This document shows positions 42,968-55,025 of a stretch of DNA of 64,000 nucleotides, piece after piece. The stretch is from Myxococcales bacterium (GTDB taxonomy: Bacteria; Myxococcota_A; Polyangia; Haliangiales; Haliangiaceae), in the NCBI GenBank assembly GCA_028287135.1, contig JAQBQE010000035.1:1-64000 (forward strand). The letters run 5' to 3'. The stretch's first letter is position 1. The number at the start of each line of letters is the position of its first letter. The position numbers and the translations under genes are program-made. The notes below the pieces were generated by a model. That model saw nothing but the letters and a program-made list of their open reading frames with translations. It ran no database searches and was not told the origin of the DNA.

Positions 42968-44437
42968 TCACACCACCAGCATCTGCTGCGGAGACCAGCG
43001 CGCCAGGTAGTTCTTGAGCCGCAGCTTCCTGAGCGTCGAGCCCGACGTCATGTAGCGGACCGCGCCGAAGATCGGCCGCGTCGGCCACGCTCGATCAAAC
43101 CGCCCGAGCGTCCAGAAGATTCCGCTGTACGAGTTCGGATCGCGGCCGTCGAGTGCGTACTTGTTATTGAGCTCGATCAGGGTCGCGAGGGCCGCCTTCG
43201 GCGAGGGCGACCATTCGAGGATCTTCTTGCCCCACAGCATCCGCAGATAGTTGTGGATCCGCCCCTCACCGACGAGCTGCCGCTGCGCGGCGTTCCACAC
43301 GGGATCCCCGGTGCTGGCCGTCTCGAGCTGGCGCAGTGTGTAGACCTCGGGGCGAGGATCGCTCGCATGCTCGCCGAGCGTGCGCTGTGCCCAGTCGGGC
43401 AAGGAGTCAAAGCTCGCGTAGTCGGAGCGATGAAAGCAGAACCCGTAGCCGAGCTCGCGCCAGGTCACCAGCTCGTCAAGGAACGCCTCGGGACCGCGCG
43501 GTAGCCCCCACCAGCCCTCCCGCGCCCCGGTGACCTTCGCGCCAGCGAGCCGGGACGGATCCCACCCGGTCTGGGTCCACACCCGGCGCACCACATCGTG
43601 CGTGCCGATGTGGCCGAAGTGGAGGTACGGCGAAAGCCCGCTGGCCGCGTCGTCGTCGGGATGATTGTGACCGTCGCCGTAGCGCTCGAGCTTGTGCTCG
43701 ATGAAGTCCTCGGCGACGTCCGCGGCCGCGCGCGATCCGCCGTGCACGGAGACCGGAGCGACCGCGTGATCGATCGGCAGCTCGGCGAGCGCAGAGACGC
43801 TGGCCGCGAGCATCGCGGGTGTCGCCGCCGGCCAGCGCCGGAGGATCGCCGGAGGAATCGCTGCGCCGCGGACCACGCGAGCCAACCGGGACAGCGGTGC
43901 GGCCGCGGGGAACGTCAGGATGTGCGACGGCAGCGTCTTCTGGAGGTGACGGCGAAACGACGCCGCGGTCGGATACGCGCGATCGGTCGCGCGTAGCGGC
44001 AACAGGCCGTTGCCGTCGACCTGCTCGAGGCGGACCGCCAGCTTCGCGCCCGCGGCCGCGACCATGTGCGGCAGGAAGAACCCGGGCTGCTCGTCGGTGA
44101 CGATCAGGCACGCGTGCCTGGCGAGGGCCACGAGCAGTCCGGATCCGTGGCCCGCCGCCGGCTCGACGTACGGGTGATACGTGACGCCCGCCTTGGCGAA
44201 CGCAGCGGCGTTGTCGGCCATGCCCTGCAGGACGAACGCGTGCAGGCGATCGCTGGCCCACCGATAGCCGACGCGCAGCGGCTCGAGGACGATCAGGGGT
44301 CGCTTCAGCTCGACCGCGCGCGCGATCGCATGGTCGAGCCCGAAGCTGTGCGTCGTCCGCCGCGCCGCGATCATCCAGTACACGACGTAGTCGCCGGTCG
44401 CGACCGGCGCCTCGTTCACGTTCGTCACGCGCGACAT
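42968..44437 (-). CDS. phr: Class II CPD photolyase
   Basis: A 489-residue flavoprotein that uses blue light to split cyclobutane pyrimidine dimers. It belongs to class II: N-terminal YVVYWMIAARRTTHSFGLDHAIA, and a C-terminal FAD domain with RIHNYLRMLWGKKILEWSPSPKAALATLIELNNKYALDGRDPNSYSG split over adjacent conserved blocks, then FWTLGRFDRAWPTRP and FGAVRYMTS. SGLSPYLHFGHIG and VTWRELGYGFCFHR also match. The residues around FAD look intact, so repair activity is expected. It ends 45 nt from the thioredoxin stop and is divergent from the receptor gene. Confidence 0.93.
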   Translation of the reverse strand: MSRVTNVNEAPVATGDYVVYWMIAARRTTHSFGLDHAIARAVELKRPLIVLEPLRVGYRWASDRLHAFVLQGMADNAAAFAKAGVTYHPYVEPAAGHGSGLLVALARHACLIVTDEQPGFFLPHMVAAAGAKLAVRLEQVDGNGLLPLRATDRAYPTAASFRRHLQKTLPSHILTFPAAAPLSRLARVVRGAAIPPAILRRWPAATPAMLAASVSALAELPIDHAVAPVSVHGGSRAAADVAEDFIEHKLERYGDGHNHPDDDAASGLSPYLHFGHIGTHDVVRRVWTQTGWDPSRLAGAKVTGAREGWWGLPRGPEAFLDELVTWRELGYGFCFHRSDYASFDSLPDWAQRTLGEHASDPRPEVYTLRQLETASTGDPVWNAAQRQLVGEGRIHNYLRMLWGKKILEWSPSPKAALATLIELNNKYALDGRDPNSYSGIFWTLGRFDRAWPTRPIFGAVRYMTSGSTLRKLRLKNYLARWSPQQMLVV

Positions 44438-44496
44438 GACGCTTGGATGGTCGCGCGCGCCTCGGGGTTACACCAGAGGGCGTGTTACCGTCTGGC

Positions 44497-47118
44497 GTGC
44501 GCAGACGTGTCGTGCTCCTCGCAGGAGTCCTCGTCAGTCGCACCGGCCACGCCGATGATCCGCGCGACCTGTTCGGGCTCGGCAAGGACAAGAAACCGAC
44601 CGAGGACCTCCGCTGCGATCAGCCGCACACGTTCGGCTGCGCGACGACCGAGGATCCCCTCGACGACGACGCCTCGCCGTACGGACTGACGACCTGGCTC
44701 CCCGCGAGCTACCTGCGACGGCTCCCGACCGCCAACAGCGGCCACGATGGCGTCGCGCACTATGCGCTCGGCGCGAATCGGGACGAGGCAGGCCCCGCGT
44801 TCGGTGGCGCGACCGGGCTCGAGAATCGGTGGACCATCGAGGGTGCGCCCTCGGATGGCATCCGGTCCGGCGGGTCCGACACCCACGTGCCGCTGACCTT
44901 CCTGTCCGGGATCAGCGTCAGCGCCGGCGGCTTCACCGCGCGCGAGCGCACGAGCACCGGCGGGACGATCGACGCGCAGCTCGTTCGCGGTGGGACGACG
45001 CACGTCGTCGACACCGAGGTGTGGGCAGGGATCGCGAGCGAAGGTCGGCGGCGGCCGCTCGCCTCGGGCAGCTACTTCGTCAAGCGGCTCACCCTCGATG
45101 CCGGGCGCGAGGTCAGCGCCTCGGTCGTCGCCACGGGTCCGATCGGCACGCTCGCGAAGGGCTCCGTGTGGTACGCGGCCGGCATCGCGCCTGCGCTGTC
45201 GTCGACGGACGCCAGCTGGACCGCCTCACGCCTGGTCGATCGCGACAACGACGGTACCCCCGACGGCCTGCCCGGCGTGCTGGTCACCGAGCCGATCTCG
45301 ACCGAGTCCGAGCGCGCACTCGACTACTACGTCCCCGTCATGGTGCGCAGCGGCTGGGACCGCGGCCCGCACCACGTCGAGCTGACGTTGATCGGCTACG
45401 GAGCGCGATCGTCGCGATTCCTGTCGAACGCCACCGAGCAGGCCGCCGGCATCGACCGCAGCGAGCTCGTCGGTGATGGCATCGCGACCTGGCGCGGCAC
45501 GTGGGCGTCGACCCGGGCCCGCATCCAGCTCGCGTGGCACCGCAGCGATCGCAGTGACAGCCCCCACGACGATGCCGCGAACGTCCCGCAGCTCCTGACC
45601 GCGTTCGTGCCGGCGTCCCTGCCCGACGACCCCACCGTCGCGATGCGGTGCAACGACGGCACGTACCCGCAGATCGCGCAGTGTGCGGTGCCCTTCGGGT
45701 ACTTCGCGAGCGCGGGCGCCGGCGCCCTCGTCGACACGGTCGGCGATCGCCCGACCGTGACCGCGGACATCGCGCATCGCCGCGACAACCACGTGATGCG
45801 CGCCGGAGCGACGTTCGAGGACTCTCGCCTCGTCGTCCAATCGAGGCTCAGCGGTGGCGAGCAGTTCCGCAGCCTGTTCGACGGCCACCTCGATCGGCTC
45901 CGCTATGTGATGGGCGAGTGCCCCGAGATCATCGGGGCACCGTGCGACTATGCTGACGTCTCCGAGCTGCGCTACCGGACCCGGTACACGGCTGCCTATG
46001 TCGAGGACACGTTCTCTCCCGGCGACGGGTTCCGGGTCGACGGCGGCCTGCGCTGGGAGATGATGTGGGTCGGTCCACGGCTCCACTTCTCGAACCAGCT
46101 CGCCCCGCGGCTGGGAGTCGCATGGGATCCCCTCGGCGGCGGTCGGTCGCGGGTGTGGACCAGCATGGGTCGCAGCTTCGCGATGCTGCCGGCGGGGCTG
46201 GGCCCGACGGTGATCCGCCGCGACTTCACGGTGCACGAGGCGATGACCCCGGTCGGTAACTCGCGGTCGACCGACGCCGGTGCCGCCTACAACGTGGCCG
46301 ACGGGATCCAGCCGATGGCGCAGGACGAGCTGACCGCCGGCGCCGAGGTCGGGCTCGCGAAGACCGTCCGCCTGATCGCGTGGGCGCAGGGGCGCTGGCT
46401 CCGCCGCGGGCTCGAGACCACGCCCGAGGGCTTCGATAACCCCGGGCGGGTCGGTGGTCTGCCCGCGCAGCGGTCGACCCAGCAGATCGCGTTCGAGGTG
46501 GCGACGACCCCGACCGGCACGCTGACCCTGCGGGCCGGCTACCTGGCCGGGCGCACGATCGGCAACTTCCCCGGCCCCTACGACCCGCGCCAGGGCAGCG
46601 TCCTCTACAACGGCTCGGAGTTCGACGGGCTGTTCTCGTCCTCGACGGAGATCGGCCGCCTTCCGACCGACGTGGGACAGCGGGTGTTCGTCGAGGCCGC
46701 CCGGCGCGGGTCCGTCGGCGGGGTGAGCGTTGACGTCGCGACCCGGCTATCGCTCGCCAGCGGCCGCCCGCGGACAGCGTTCGCGGACACCGACGTCGGG
46801 GTGGTCGCGCTGGTGCCGCGCGGCAGCCTCGGCCGCGGGCCGATGATCGCGCAGGCCAACCTCCGGCTCGCCGCGCACTGGCGCGGGTTCGACCTGATGC
46901 TCGACATCTTCAATGTGTTCGACCGGGCCGAGGCAACGCTGGTCGACGAGATGTACGCCGAGGGCATCGTGCGGCCGATCGACGGCGGCAGCTACCAGGA
47001 CCTGGTGTTCCTCAAGACGGACACCGGCAACCCACCCCGCCGGCGCACCGCGTTCGGCCTGCCGGCTGCCTTCCAGGGCCCGATCTCGGCGTCGCTCGGC
47101 CTGCGCCACACGTTCTGA
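44497..47118 (+). CDS. TonB-dependent receptor-like outer-membrane protein
   Basis: An 873-residue exported protein. The GTG at 44497 begins a signal peptide (MRRRVVLLAGVLVSRTGHA). A pre-plug region with two cysteines leads to a plug-like domain (RWTIEGAPSDGIRSGGSD, FLSGISVSAGGFTARE, STGGTIDAQLVRGGT). The rest is a long barrel with regular aromatic strand pairs, ending FQGPISASLGLRHTF, a correct terminal Phe. LMLDIFNVFDRAEAT is a typical late TonB-receptor motif. No TonB box or carboxypeptidase-like N-terminal domain is evident, so energy coupling is uncertain. The frame extends 54 nt upstream but the GTG gives the signal peptide. The substrate is unknown. The giant TPR gene follows 157 nt downstream. 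Confidence 0.8.
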   Translation: MRRRVVLLAGVLVSRTGHADDPRDLFGLGKDKKPTEDLRCDQPHTFGCATTEDPLDDDASPYGLTTWLPASYLRRLPTANSGHDGVAHYALGANRDEAGPAFGGATGLENRWTIEGAPSDGIRSGGSDTHVPLTFLSGISVSAGGFTARERTSTGGTIDAQLVRGGTTHVVDTEVWAGIASEGRRRPLASGSYFVKRLTLDAGREVSASVVATGPIGTLAKGSVWYAAGIAPALSSTDASWTASRLVDRDNDGTPDGLPGVLVTEPISTESERALDYYVPVMVRSGWDRGPHHVELTLIGYGARSSRFLSNATEQAAGIDRSELVGDGIATWRGTWASTRARIQLAWHRSDRSDSPHDDAANVPQLLTAFVPASLPDDPTVAMRCNDGTYPQIAQCAVPFGYFASAGAGALVDTVGDRPTVTADIAHRRDNHVMRAGATFEDSRLVVQSRLSGGEQFRSLFDGHLDRLRYVMGECPEIIGAPCDYADVSELRYRTRYTAAYVEDTFSPGDGFRVDGGLRWEMMWVGPRLHFSNQLAPRLGVAWDPLGGGRSRVWTSMGRSFAMLPAGLGPTVIRRDFTVHEAMTPVGNSRSTDAGAAYNVADGIQPMAQDELTAGAEVGLAKTVRLIAWAQGRWLRRGLETTPEGFDNPGRVGGLPAQRSTQQIAFEVATTPTGTLTLRAGYLAGRTIGNFPGPYDPRQGSVLYNGSEFDGLFSSSTEIGRLPTDVGQRVFVEAARRGSVGGVSVDVATRLSLASGRPRTAFADTDVGVVALVPRGSLGRGPMIAQANLRLAAHWRGFDLMLDIFNVFDRAEATLVDEMYAEGIVRPIDGGSYQDLVFLKTDTGNPPRRRTAFGLPAAFQGPISASLGLRHTF

Positions 47119-47221
47119 GAGATCAACGGCGCTCGGAACAATTCGGACCGGGCGCCCAACTCCCGGATCCAAGTCTGCCGAATCGCAAGTGGAACGCCGC
47201 TGGCGTTCACGCGATCGCGTG

Positions 47222-47265
47222 TATGATTTTTTCCGAATCGAACGCGATCGGGGTCGCGTTTCGAA
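47222..47265 (+). promoter_or_regulatory. Possible -10 box and 5' hairpin of the giant TPR gene
   Basis: TATGAT at 47222-47227 is a good -10 match about 49 nt before the start codon, inside a short AT-rich patch that includes a T6 run. No clear -35 precedes it. From 47238 TCGAACGCGATC can fold onto GGTCGCGTTTCGA with one bulge, placing a hairpin just before the GAGGGAG ribosome-binding site. Both are read by eye. Confidence 0.3.
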
Positions 47266-47275
47266 TGAGGGAGCC

Positions 47276-50200
47276 ATGGCCGATCTGTCTCAGTTCAACG
47301 ATGCAGCTGCCGCCGTCAAACACTCTCCACACGCCGTCAGTGCGTGGGAAGAGGTCGAGTCGCTCGCCGCGGATCTCGACAAGCCCGACGAGATCGTCGC
47401 GCTCTACAACGAGACGCTCGGAACCTCCGTCGAACCGCAAGTAGCCGAGATGATCGGCGAGCGCGCCGGTGGGTTCTGCGACGAATGGTTCGGTGACGAT
47501 CCGTCCGTGCTCGAGAAGATCCTCGTGCGCGTGACGCGCCTCGCGCCGTCGTCGGACACCGCGTTGCAACGCCTCAGCGTGATCTACACCGTTGCCGAGC
47601 GCTGGGCCGATGCCCTCGGACTCTACGATCGTGCCGTCGAATCGACCAAGGACCGCGCGCGTCGCGTCCGCCTCCTCCGCGAAGCCGCCCAGCTCGCGAA
47701 GGACGTCGCGAATCAGCCCGACAAGGCGATCGGCTACTACCAGCTCCTGCTCCCGCTGACGCCCGACGATGCGCAGATCAGCCAGAGCCTCGAGCGTCTG
47801 CTCGAGCGCCACGAGCGGTGGGCCGATCTGATCGAGCTGTGGGAGAGCCGGCTCGAAGGCCAGTCGAAGAAGGAGCGCGAGCGCAACCGGGCGCGGATCG
47901 CGTCCGTCTGGCTCGACAGCCTCAAGGATCCGCAGCGCGCGCTCGCAGCGACCAAGGCGCTGCTCGCGTCGATCGGTGCCGGCGATGACGACAAGGAGAG
48001 CACGCAGCTGCTCGAGCGGATCATCGAGTCGAGCCACGCGACCAAGCAGGTCCGCGACTCGGCGCTCGATCTCCTGCGCTCGCACTACGATCAGACCCAG
48101 CGCCCGCGTGAAGTGATCCGCGTCCTCGAGCGCGTGATCGCGATCGATCCCGGCAATTCGGGCTCGCTCCACGAGGAAGCAGGCTCTCGCCTCGCCGAGC
48201 TCGATGACCTCCCCGCGGCGATGGACCACTACTCGTCCCTGCTCGCGATGACTCCGTCGTCGTCGGCCACCGAGGAGAAGCTGCGCCAGCTCGCCGAGCG
48301 CGGCGGGCATCACGACCGCTACGCCGACGGTGTCGCCACCGCCGCGCGCGCGTCTGAAGATCCGACCCGCCGGGTCGAGCTGCTCGGCGAATCGGCGCGC
48401 ACCCGCCTCGAGCGCCTGCAGGATGTCGAGGGCGCGATCAACCTGTTCGTCGAGGCGTCCGCGATCAGCGGTGCCTCGGAGACCGAGCAGCTGTCGGTCG
48501 CCCGGAAGCTCGCTGCGCTGTACGCGCAGACCAACCGTCCGCGCGAGCGGCTCGCGGTGCTCGAGCGCCAGGCGCACCTCGAAGCAAACGAGACCGCACG
48601 CAGCGCGATCCTCAGCGAGGCCGCCAAGCTCGCAGAATCGCTCGGTGACACCGAGCGCGCGCTGTCGCTGTGGGAGCGTCGGATCGACAGCGACCCGAGT
48701 GACCTCTCCGGCCTCGATGCCCGGATCGGCATCCTCGAGACCCAGCAGCGCTGGGACGATCTCGTCGCTGCGCTCGAGAGCCGCGCCGACAAGGCGTCGT
48801 CGCCGCTGCAGAAGCGAGCCGATCTCGTTCGCGTTGCGCTGATCCATCACCAGCAGCGCACCGACCTGCCGTCCGCGATCGGCGCGTGGCAGCGCGTGGT
48901 GGCCGATCACAAGGACGACGAGGAAGGGATCAGCGCGCTCGCCGACCTGCTCGCCGAGACCGGGCGCTGGGCCGAGATGGCCGACTTGCTCGAGAGCTCC
49001 TCGGATCGCGCGACCGCACGCACCGTCGCGCGGCTCGTGCGGCTCGGCGATGCTCTGCGCCAGCACCTCGATGCGCCGGCGCGTGCATTGAGCGCGTATC
49101 GCAATGCGATCGCGATCGATCCTGCGAGCAAGGAAGCGCGCGCGGGACTGACCGCACTGCTCGAGGTCCCGTCCACCCGCCTCGCCTCGGCCGATGCCCT
49201 CGCGCAGGCGATGCGGATCAACGGCGATCTCGGCGGCGTCCTCGATCTGTTGCCGGCGCGCCTCGCGGAAGCGAAGGATGACCGGACCAAGCTCGCCCTG
49301 CTCCGCGAAGCTGCGCAGCTCCGGCTCGAGCACAAGCACGACGCGGCCGGCGCCCTCGCGGATCTCGCGAAGGCGTTCCCGCTCGCACCGCGCGACCAGC
49401 TGATCGAGAACCAGCTCGGCTCGCTCGCCAAGTCCACGGGCGACTACCTGACCGCAGCGTTCGCGTATCGCGAGGCGATCGACGCGCTCGGCGATGATCC
49501 GCGCGAGGCTGCGCGAATCAAGCTGTCGTACGCAGACCTCGTCAGCGAGCACCTCAGCGATCCGCCCGGCGCTGCCGATGCGTACGCGCAGGTCGCGGGC
49601 GTCGAGCCCGGTAACCGCCGCGCGGTCCACGCGTTCGCGGCGCTCGGGACCCAGCTCGGACGCTGGGACGAAGCCGCCGGCGTCGTGATCCGGTACGCCG
49701 GGATCCGCGAGGCGTTCGACGACGAGCTGCTGTCGATCCTCGAGGTCGCCGCGGCCAAGGCGCACGCGCACGATGCCGTCGCGACCGCGCTGACCGCCGG
49801 CCTCGACAAGCAGAAGCTGCCGACCTCGGTCGCAGCGCAGTTCTATTACCGGCTCGCGGTCCTCCATCGCGATCAGCGCAGTGACAACACCGGCGCGACC
49901 CGCTCGCTCCGGCGCGCGCTCGAGCTCGGTGGCGAGCGCGCTGCCTGGCTCGGCGAGCTCGTCGCCCTCGAGCGCGGCCAGGGCGTCACGCCCGAGCTGC
50001 TCGAGGCGCTACGTCGACTCGCCGACGCTGACGGTCGCGATCTCGATTCGCTCGTGGGTGCTGCCGATGTCGCGAGCAAGCTCGGCGATCGCGAGCAGGC
50101 CCTCGCGATCCTGTCCGCGGTCCTCGGCCGTGCGACGGCTGCGTGGCGTGGCACCGCCTCGATCAAGAGCGCACGCTCGGTCGATGCCGTCGCGAAGTGG

Positions 50201-53200
50201 GCGATCGACGCGCTCGTCGATCTGTACCGGACCGGTGGGCGCGCGCGCGCCGCGGTCGACACGTTGATCGAGGCAGCGCGCCTGCCGTTCGATCAGAACA
50301 CGCGGCGCGACATGCGCCTGCGCGCTGCCCAGCTCGCGACCGTCGAGCTCGGCGACAACGCGGCGGCGATCGACATGTATCGCAGCGTGCTCGCGTCGAG
50401 CCCGAACGATCTCGAAGTGATCGAGCGGCTCGCACACCTCCTCGGTCTCGAGGATCGGGTGCCCGAGCTGCTGACGCTGCGCCAGATCCAGCTCGGTCTC
50501 GAGACCGATCCGGACAAGAAGCTGATCCTCCGCCTCGAGCTTGCCAAGCTCGTCGGCATCGTCGAGGAGCGTGGCGGCCGGCTCGATGCCCTCAAGGCCA
50601 ACCTCGAGGAGCGCCCGGGTCACGAGGCGTCGATCGATGCCGTCGCGGATCTGCTGTCCAGCAAGGGCCAGCATCGTGCGCTCGTCGATCTGCTCGAGAG
50701 CCAGGCTCAGCGTCTCGAGACCGCCGCCGAGACGCCGCGCGCGGCCAGGCTGTGGGCGCGGTACGCGCAGGTCGCCGAGACCGACACCAAGGAAGTCGAG
50801 CGCGCGATCAGCGGTCACCGCCGTGTCGTTGCGCTCGCCCCGACCAGCGATTCGCTGCGAGCGCTCGCGCGCCTGAACCTCGAGCGCAGCCAGCCGGGTC
50901 AGGCCGTGCCGTGGCTCGAGAGCTTGCTCGGAGTCGTGCCGCCGGCCGAGCGTCTGCTCGTCGTCAGCCAGCTCGCGAAGGCGCACCTGTCCGCGAACCA
51001 GCCCGACCGCGCGATCGCGGCGATCGAGGTCAACCTCGACGACAAGGAGCAGGCTCTCGAGCTGCGCCAGTTACTCGCCGAGCTCTATCGCACCGCCGAG
51101 GCGTGGGAGCCACTCGCTCGCCACCTGACGCGCTCACTGCCGCTGCTCAAGGACGAGAAGCTCGCGCGTGAGTTCGCACGCGAAGCCTCGACGATCTACC
51201 TGACGCGGCTCGGCTCGCCGGCCAAGGCGATCCCGGCGCTCGAGACCGCGCTCGCACTCGATCCGACGGACAAGGATCTGCGGACCGCGCTCGCCATCGG
51301 CCAGCGCGTCGCCGGCAAGCTCGTCGAGGCGCGGACCGCGCTGACCGAGCTGATCAACGACTTCGGTCGCCGGCGCTCGCCCGAGCGCGCCGCCCTCCAC
51401 GTCGAGCTCGCTCGGGTCTCGCTCGCCGAGGGCAAGATCGACGAGGCGATGACCGAGATGGAATCGGCATCGAAGATGGACGCGTCGAACGCGTCGATCC
51501 AGAAGGAGCTCGCCGAGATGGCGCGCAGCGCGGGTCAGCTCGACAAGGCAGAGCGCACGTATCGCGCCCTGCTCCTCGTCGTGCGCCGGCAGCCCGCCGG
51601 TGATGATGAAGCGGCGGTCGGCGCCAGCGAGGTGCTGTTCGAGCTCCACGAGCTCGCGTCGTCGCGCGGGGAGGCCGATCAGGCCAAGGAGCTGCTCGAG
51701 TCTGCGATGGAGACCGCGATCCAGTCGGACGCGGAAGTCCGCCGGCTCCGCCGCAGCTTGCTCGCCCACGATCAGGGAGAGCTCCTGCTGAAGGTGCTCG
51801 AGAAGCGTCTCAGCACCAATCCCGAGCACCAGAGTCAGGCCCGCCTGCTCTCGGACATGGCCGAGACGCTCGATAGCCTCGGCCGTGGCAACGAGGCACT
51901 CGACGCCCTGGTCCGCGCCATCAATGCGCAGCCCGGCAAGGTCGAGCTCCACGAGCGCGCACGCGTGCTGTCGAAGAAGCTTGGCCAGACCACCCGGTTC
52001 GTCGAGGCCGTCGATGCGGTCGTCGACCGGCTCCGCCGCAAGGACGATCCGCCGCTGATCGCGAACCTCCTCATGCGCGCGGGCGAAGCGCTCGAGCAGG
52101 ATGCCAACGATCTACGTGGCGCTGCGAACCTGTATCGCCGTGTCGAGATCCTCGGAGAGAAGCTCGCCGAGGCGTTCTACGCCCAGGCGCGCGTCGCCGC
52201 TGCGCTCGGTGATACCGCCGAGCAGGCACGCACCCTCGACAAGATGTTCGAGCTCGCCGGTACCGACTCCGAGCCGACGCCGGCGCAGGTCGACGCGCTG
52301 TACCGGTTGTCCGAGATCTTCCTCAGCAGCGAGTCGCGCAAGAAGCAGGGCTTCGAGCTCCTCGAGCGCGCGTTTGCCGCGGAGCCCCGCTGGGCCCAGG
52401 CCGGCCGTCTGCTCAAGCAGGCTGCCACGAACGATCCGAACGACGAGAAGGTGATGACGATGTACGAGCGCGTCGCCCGCAACGGCGGCGATGGCGAGCT
52501 CATGCTCGACTTCCTCGAGCGTCGTGCAGGTCAGCCGTCGGCAACGCCGCAGCAGATCCGCGAGGCGGTCGATCTCGCGGTCGAGTCCGGTCAGGAACAG
52601 CGCGCCGAAGCACTGCTCGTGCGTGCCGTCGCGGCCGCTCGCGAGACCGCGGATGGTCTTGGCTCCGCTCCGTGGGCCGTGCTCGCGCTCGCCGAGCGCC
52701 GGCTCGCCGCCGGTGATCTCAACCAGGCGCGCGACCTGACCTACGAGGTCGCGCCGATCGCCGACGCCGAGCAGATCGATGGGCTCGCGATGCGGATCGC
52801 GACCCGTGCACTCGCACACCGCCGTGTCGATCTCGCCGCGGATGTCTACGAGTTCCTGCGCGAGCGCAATCCGGCGGATCGCGCCGTGTGGCAGCCGCTG
52901 CTCACGATCTATCGCGAGCTCGGAGATGGGGATCGCCTCGGCAGCGTGATCTCGTCGACCTTGCCCGCGCTGATCACCCCGGCCGAGCGCAACGCCTTGC
53001 GCCTCGAGCATGCGGGATTCCTGATCGAGAACCTCAAGCGCTATCACGACGCGCTCGACGTGCTTCGCGACTCGCTCGCGGACGATGCGGACAACCTCGA
53101 GGCAGCCAAGCTCTACGAGTCGACCTTGCGCCAGCTCGGCGACGAGGACGGCATCGCGGAGTTCCTGTGGTCGCGGTTCGAGGATGCGCAGCGTCGCGGT

Positions 53201-55024
53201 CATCGCGACTCGACCGTCGACGTCGCGCAGCGGCTCGGCGATCTGCTCGAGAAGAACGAGTCGCCCGATGCGATCCGGGTCTATCGCGCAGCGCTGATCA
53301 TCGCCCCCGATGATCGCGAGATCCTGCGTCGCGTCGTCAGCCAGCTCGGCGAGAGCGACAACCCGCGCGAGGGCGCGGTGCTGATGGAGCGCCTGCTCGC
53401 CGTCGAGACGCCCGAGCGTGCCCCCGAGCTCGCCGGCCGCCTCGCGACGATGTGGGAAGCCGCGGGCGACATGAAGGGCGTGCAGCGCACGCTCGAGCTC
53501 GCTCACGGGTCGGCTCCCGACGACAGCGCGATCCACGATCGCCTCGAGAAGTGGTATCGCGAGCACGAGCTGTGGGGCGAGCTCGCCGAGCTGATGACCA
53601 AGGACGCCGAGCGCATGCCCGACGACGCCGCGGTCGAGCGCCTGCGCGAAGCAGCCGCTACCTACTCCGGTCAGCTCGCTCAGCCGCTCAAGGCGGCCGA
53701 GGTGTTGCGCAAGGCCCGCGCTCGCGCACCGCACGTCGCAGAGCTCGTCACCGACCACGCAGCGGCACTCGCCGCGGCGGGCGAGCTCGACGCCGCGCAG
53801 CGCGCGATCGGCGAGGCACTGGCAACCGTGCAGGGCGAAGGACGGACCACGCTCCTCCTCCTGCGCGCGAGCTTCCGCCAGCAGCTTGGCGACGATGCCT
53901 CCGCGGTCACCGACCTCGCCGAGGCGTACGAGCTCGACAAGGAGCGCTCGACCGAGACCTACGTCGCCGGCCTCGAGCGCCTGCGCAGCCGCGCCGAGCG
54001 CGACAGCGATCTGCCGACGGAGCGGACCGCCACGCTCAAGCTCGCGCAGCTGCTCAACGCGCATGGGGAGATCGAGCGCGGTCGCGCGTTCCTCGTCGCG
54101 TGGATCGAGCGCGATCCGCGCGATGCCGAGCCGCTGTACATGCTGTGTGATCTCGACGAGTCGATCTCGCACTGGGATGGTGTCAGCGCTGCGGCGACGC
54201 GCCTCGCGTATGTCACCGAGGGCGATGCCCAGGTCCAGGCGGCGATGCGAGCTGCTAATGCATCGACGCAGGCGGGACGTCCCGCCGACGCCGTGCCGGT
54301 CCTCGAGGTCGTTCACCAGGCGCAGCCCGGTGTCGAGATCCTGCGCGACAAGCTCCGCGACATGTACGAGGCAGCCGGCGAGTACCGCCTGCTCTCCGGC
54401 GTGCTGATCGCGGATGCGGATCACTCGAGTGATCCCGCGAGCCGGTACGCGAACTACCGCCGCGCGGCAGAGCTATTGCTCTACTCGCTCGGTGATGCCG
54501 CAGGTGCGCAGGTGCCGGCTGCCAAGGCGCTCGAGCTGCAGCCCGACGATCACACCGCGTTGATGCTCAACGTCGACGTGCTGATCACCTCGAACCAGCT
54601 CGAGGATGCGGGCCGGACGCTCGAAGCCGCGATCCAGGCGCAGAAGAAGCGGACGCCGGAGCTCGCGGTTCTCCAGCAGCGGATGGGTCGCGTGTCGTCG
54701 ATGCTCGGCGACAAGGACGGCCAGCTCAACTGGCTCAAGAAGGCGTTCGACGTCGACCGCAAGAACGCCGAGGTCGCGGCCGAGCTCGCGCAACTTGCCA
54801 CCGAGATCGGTGACTACGAGCTCGCGCTCAAGCCGCTGCGCGCGATCACCCTGATGGACAACCCATCGCCGGTGACCCGCCCGATGGCGCTCCTGTGGGA
54901 AGCGAAGATCGAGCACGCGCGCGGAAACCGGGCGAAGGCCGAGCTGTGGGCGAAGAAGGCGCTGCGCGAAGACCCGGCGTTTGCCGACGCGCAGCAGTTC
55001 CTCGACGAGCTCGGCGGCGCCTGA
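47276..55024 (+). CDS. Giant TPR-repeat protein (2,582 residues)
   Basis: One uninterrupted reading frame of 7.7 kb. The start ATG at 47276 is fixed by a GAGGGAG site 3 nt upstream; the frame is open further upstream but without a better start. There is no signal peptide or membrane helix, so it is cytoplasmic. Almost all of it is built from helical TPR-like pairs with ALxxYxxAIxxDP endings: [112 protein letters not shown]. Each unit also has a preceding REAAxL helix, giving longer super-repeats of roughly 80 residues. No enzymatic domain is visible. Such solenoids are scaffolds; the partner is unknown. Confidence 0.9.
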   Translation: MADLSQFNDAAAAVKHSPHAVSAWEEVESLAADLDKPDEIVALYNETLGTSVEPQVAEMIGERAGGFCDEWFGDDPSVLEKILVRVTRLAPSSDTALQRLSVIYTVAERWADALGLYDRAVESTKDRARRVRLLREAAQLAKDVANQPDKAIGYYQLLLPLTPDDAQISQSLERLLERHERWADLIELWESRLEGQSKKERERNRARIASVWLDSLKDPQRALAATKALLASIGAGDDDKESTQLLERIIESSHATKQVRDSALDLLRSHYDQTQRPREVIRVLERVIAIDPGNSGSLHEEAGSRLAELDDLPAAMDHYSSLLAMTPSSSATEEKLRQLAERGGHHDRYADGVATAARASEDPTRRVELLGESARTRLERLQDVEGAINLFVEASAISGASETEQLSVARKLAALYAQTNRPRERLAVLERQAHLEANETARSAILSEAAKLAESLGDTERALSLWERRIDSDPSDLSGLDARIGILETQQRWDDLVAALESRADKASSPLQKRADLVRVALIHHQQRTDLPSAIGAWQRVVADHKDDEEGISALADLLAETGRWAEMADLLESSSDRATARTVARLVRLGDALRQHLDAPARALSAYRNAIAIDPASKEARAGLTALLEVPSTRLASADALAQAMRINGDLGGVLDLLPARLAEAKDDRTKLALLREAAQLRLEHKHDAAGALADLAKAFPLAPRDQLIENQLGSLAKSTGDYLTAAFAYREAIDALGDDPREAARIKLSYADLVSEHLSDPPGAADAYAQVAGVEPGNRRAVHAFAALGTQLGRWDEAAGVVIRYAGIREAFDDELLSILEVAAAKAHAHDAVATALTAGLDKQKLPTSVAAQFYYRLAVLHRDQRSDNTGATRSLRRALELGGERAAWLGELVALERGQGVTPELLEALRRLADADGRDLDSLVGAADVASKLGDREQALAILSAVLGRATAAWRGTASIKSARSVDAVAKWAIDALVDLYRTGGRARAAVDTLIEAARLPFDQNTRRDMRLRAAQLATVELGDNAAAIDMYRSVLASSPNDLEVIERLAHLLGLEDRVPELLTLRQIQLGLETDPDKKLILRLELAKLVGIVEERGGRLDALKANLEERPGHEASIDAVADLLSSKGQHRALVDLLESQAQRLETAAETPRAARLWARYAQVAETDTKEVERAISGHRRVVALAPTSDSLRALARLNLERSQPGQAVPWLESLLGVVPPAERLLVVSQLAKAHLSANQPDRAIAAIEVNLDDKEQALELRQLLAELYRTAEAWEPLARHLTRSLPLLKDEKLAREFAREASTIYLTRLGSPAKAIPALETALALDPTDKDLRTALAIGQRVAGKLVEARTALTELINDFGRRRSPERAALHVELARVSLAEGKIDEAMTEMESASKMDASNASIQKELAEMARSAGQLDKAERTYRALLLVVRRQPAGDDEAAVGASEVLFELHELASSRGEADQAKELLESAMETAIQSDAEVRRLRRSLLAHDQGELLLKVLEKRLSTNPEHQSQARLLSDMAETLDSLGRGNEALDALVRAINAQPGKVELHERARVLSKKLGQTTRFVEAVDAVVDRLRRKDDPPLIANLLMRAGEALEQDANDLRGAANLYRRVEILGEKLAEAFYAQARVAAALGDTAEQARTLDKMFELAGTDSEPTPAQVDALYRLSEIFLSSESRKKQGFELLERAFAAEPRWAQAGRLLKQAATNDPNDEKVMTMYERVARNGGDGELMLDFLERRAGQPSATPQQIREAVDLAVESGQEQRAEALLVRAVAAARETADGLGSAPWAVLALAERRLAAGDLNQARDLTYEVAPIADAEQIDGLAMRIATRALAHRRVDLAADVYEFLRERNPADRAVWQPLLTIYRELGDGDRLGSVISSTLPALITPAERNALRLEHAGFLIENLKRYHDALDVLRDSLADDADNLEAAKLYESTLRQLGDEDGIAEFLWSRFEDAQRRGHRDSTVDVAQRLGDLLEKNESPDAIRVYRAALIIAPDDREILRRVVSQLGESDNPREGAVLMERLLAVETPERAPELAGRLATMWEAAGDMKGVQRTLELAHGSAPDDSAIHDRLEKWYREHELWGELAELMTKDAERMPDDAAVERLREAAATYSGQLAQPLKAAEVLRKARARAPHVAELVTDHAAALAAAGELDAAQRAIGEALATVQGEGRTTLLLLRASFRQQLGDDASAVTDLAEAYELDKERSTETYVAGLERLRSRAERDSDLPTERTATLKLAQLLNAHGEIERGRAFLVAWIERDPRDAEPLYMLCDLDESISHWDGVSAAATRLAYVTEGDAQVQAAMRAANASTQAGRPADAVPVLEVVHQAQPGVEILRDKLRDMYEAAGEYRLLSGVLIADADHSSDPASRYANYRRAAELLLYSLGDAAGAQVPAAKALELQPDDHTALMLNVDVLITSNQLEDAGRTLEAAIQAQKKRTPELAVLQQRMGRVSSMLGDKDGQLNWLKKAFDVDRKNAEVAAELAQLATEIGDYELALKPLRAITLMDNPSPVTRPMALLWEAKIEHARGNRAKAELWAKKALREDPAFADAQQFLDELGGA

Positions 55025-55025
55025 G

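Noticed and set aside
47207..54424. Long minus-strand frames opposite the TPR gene (for example 47207-49867 and 52112-54424)
   Set aside because: They are antisense shadows from high GC and codon bias. They are Arg- and Gly-rich without recognisable motifs, and the plus strand has clear TPR repeats in frame throughout.
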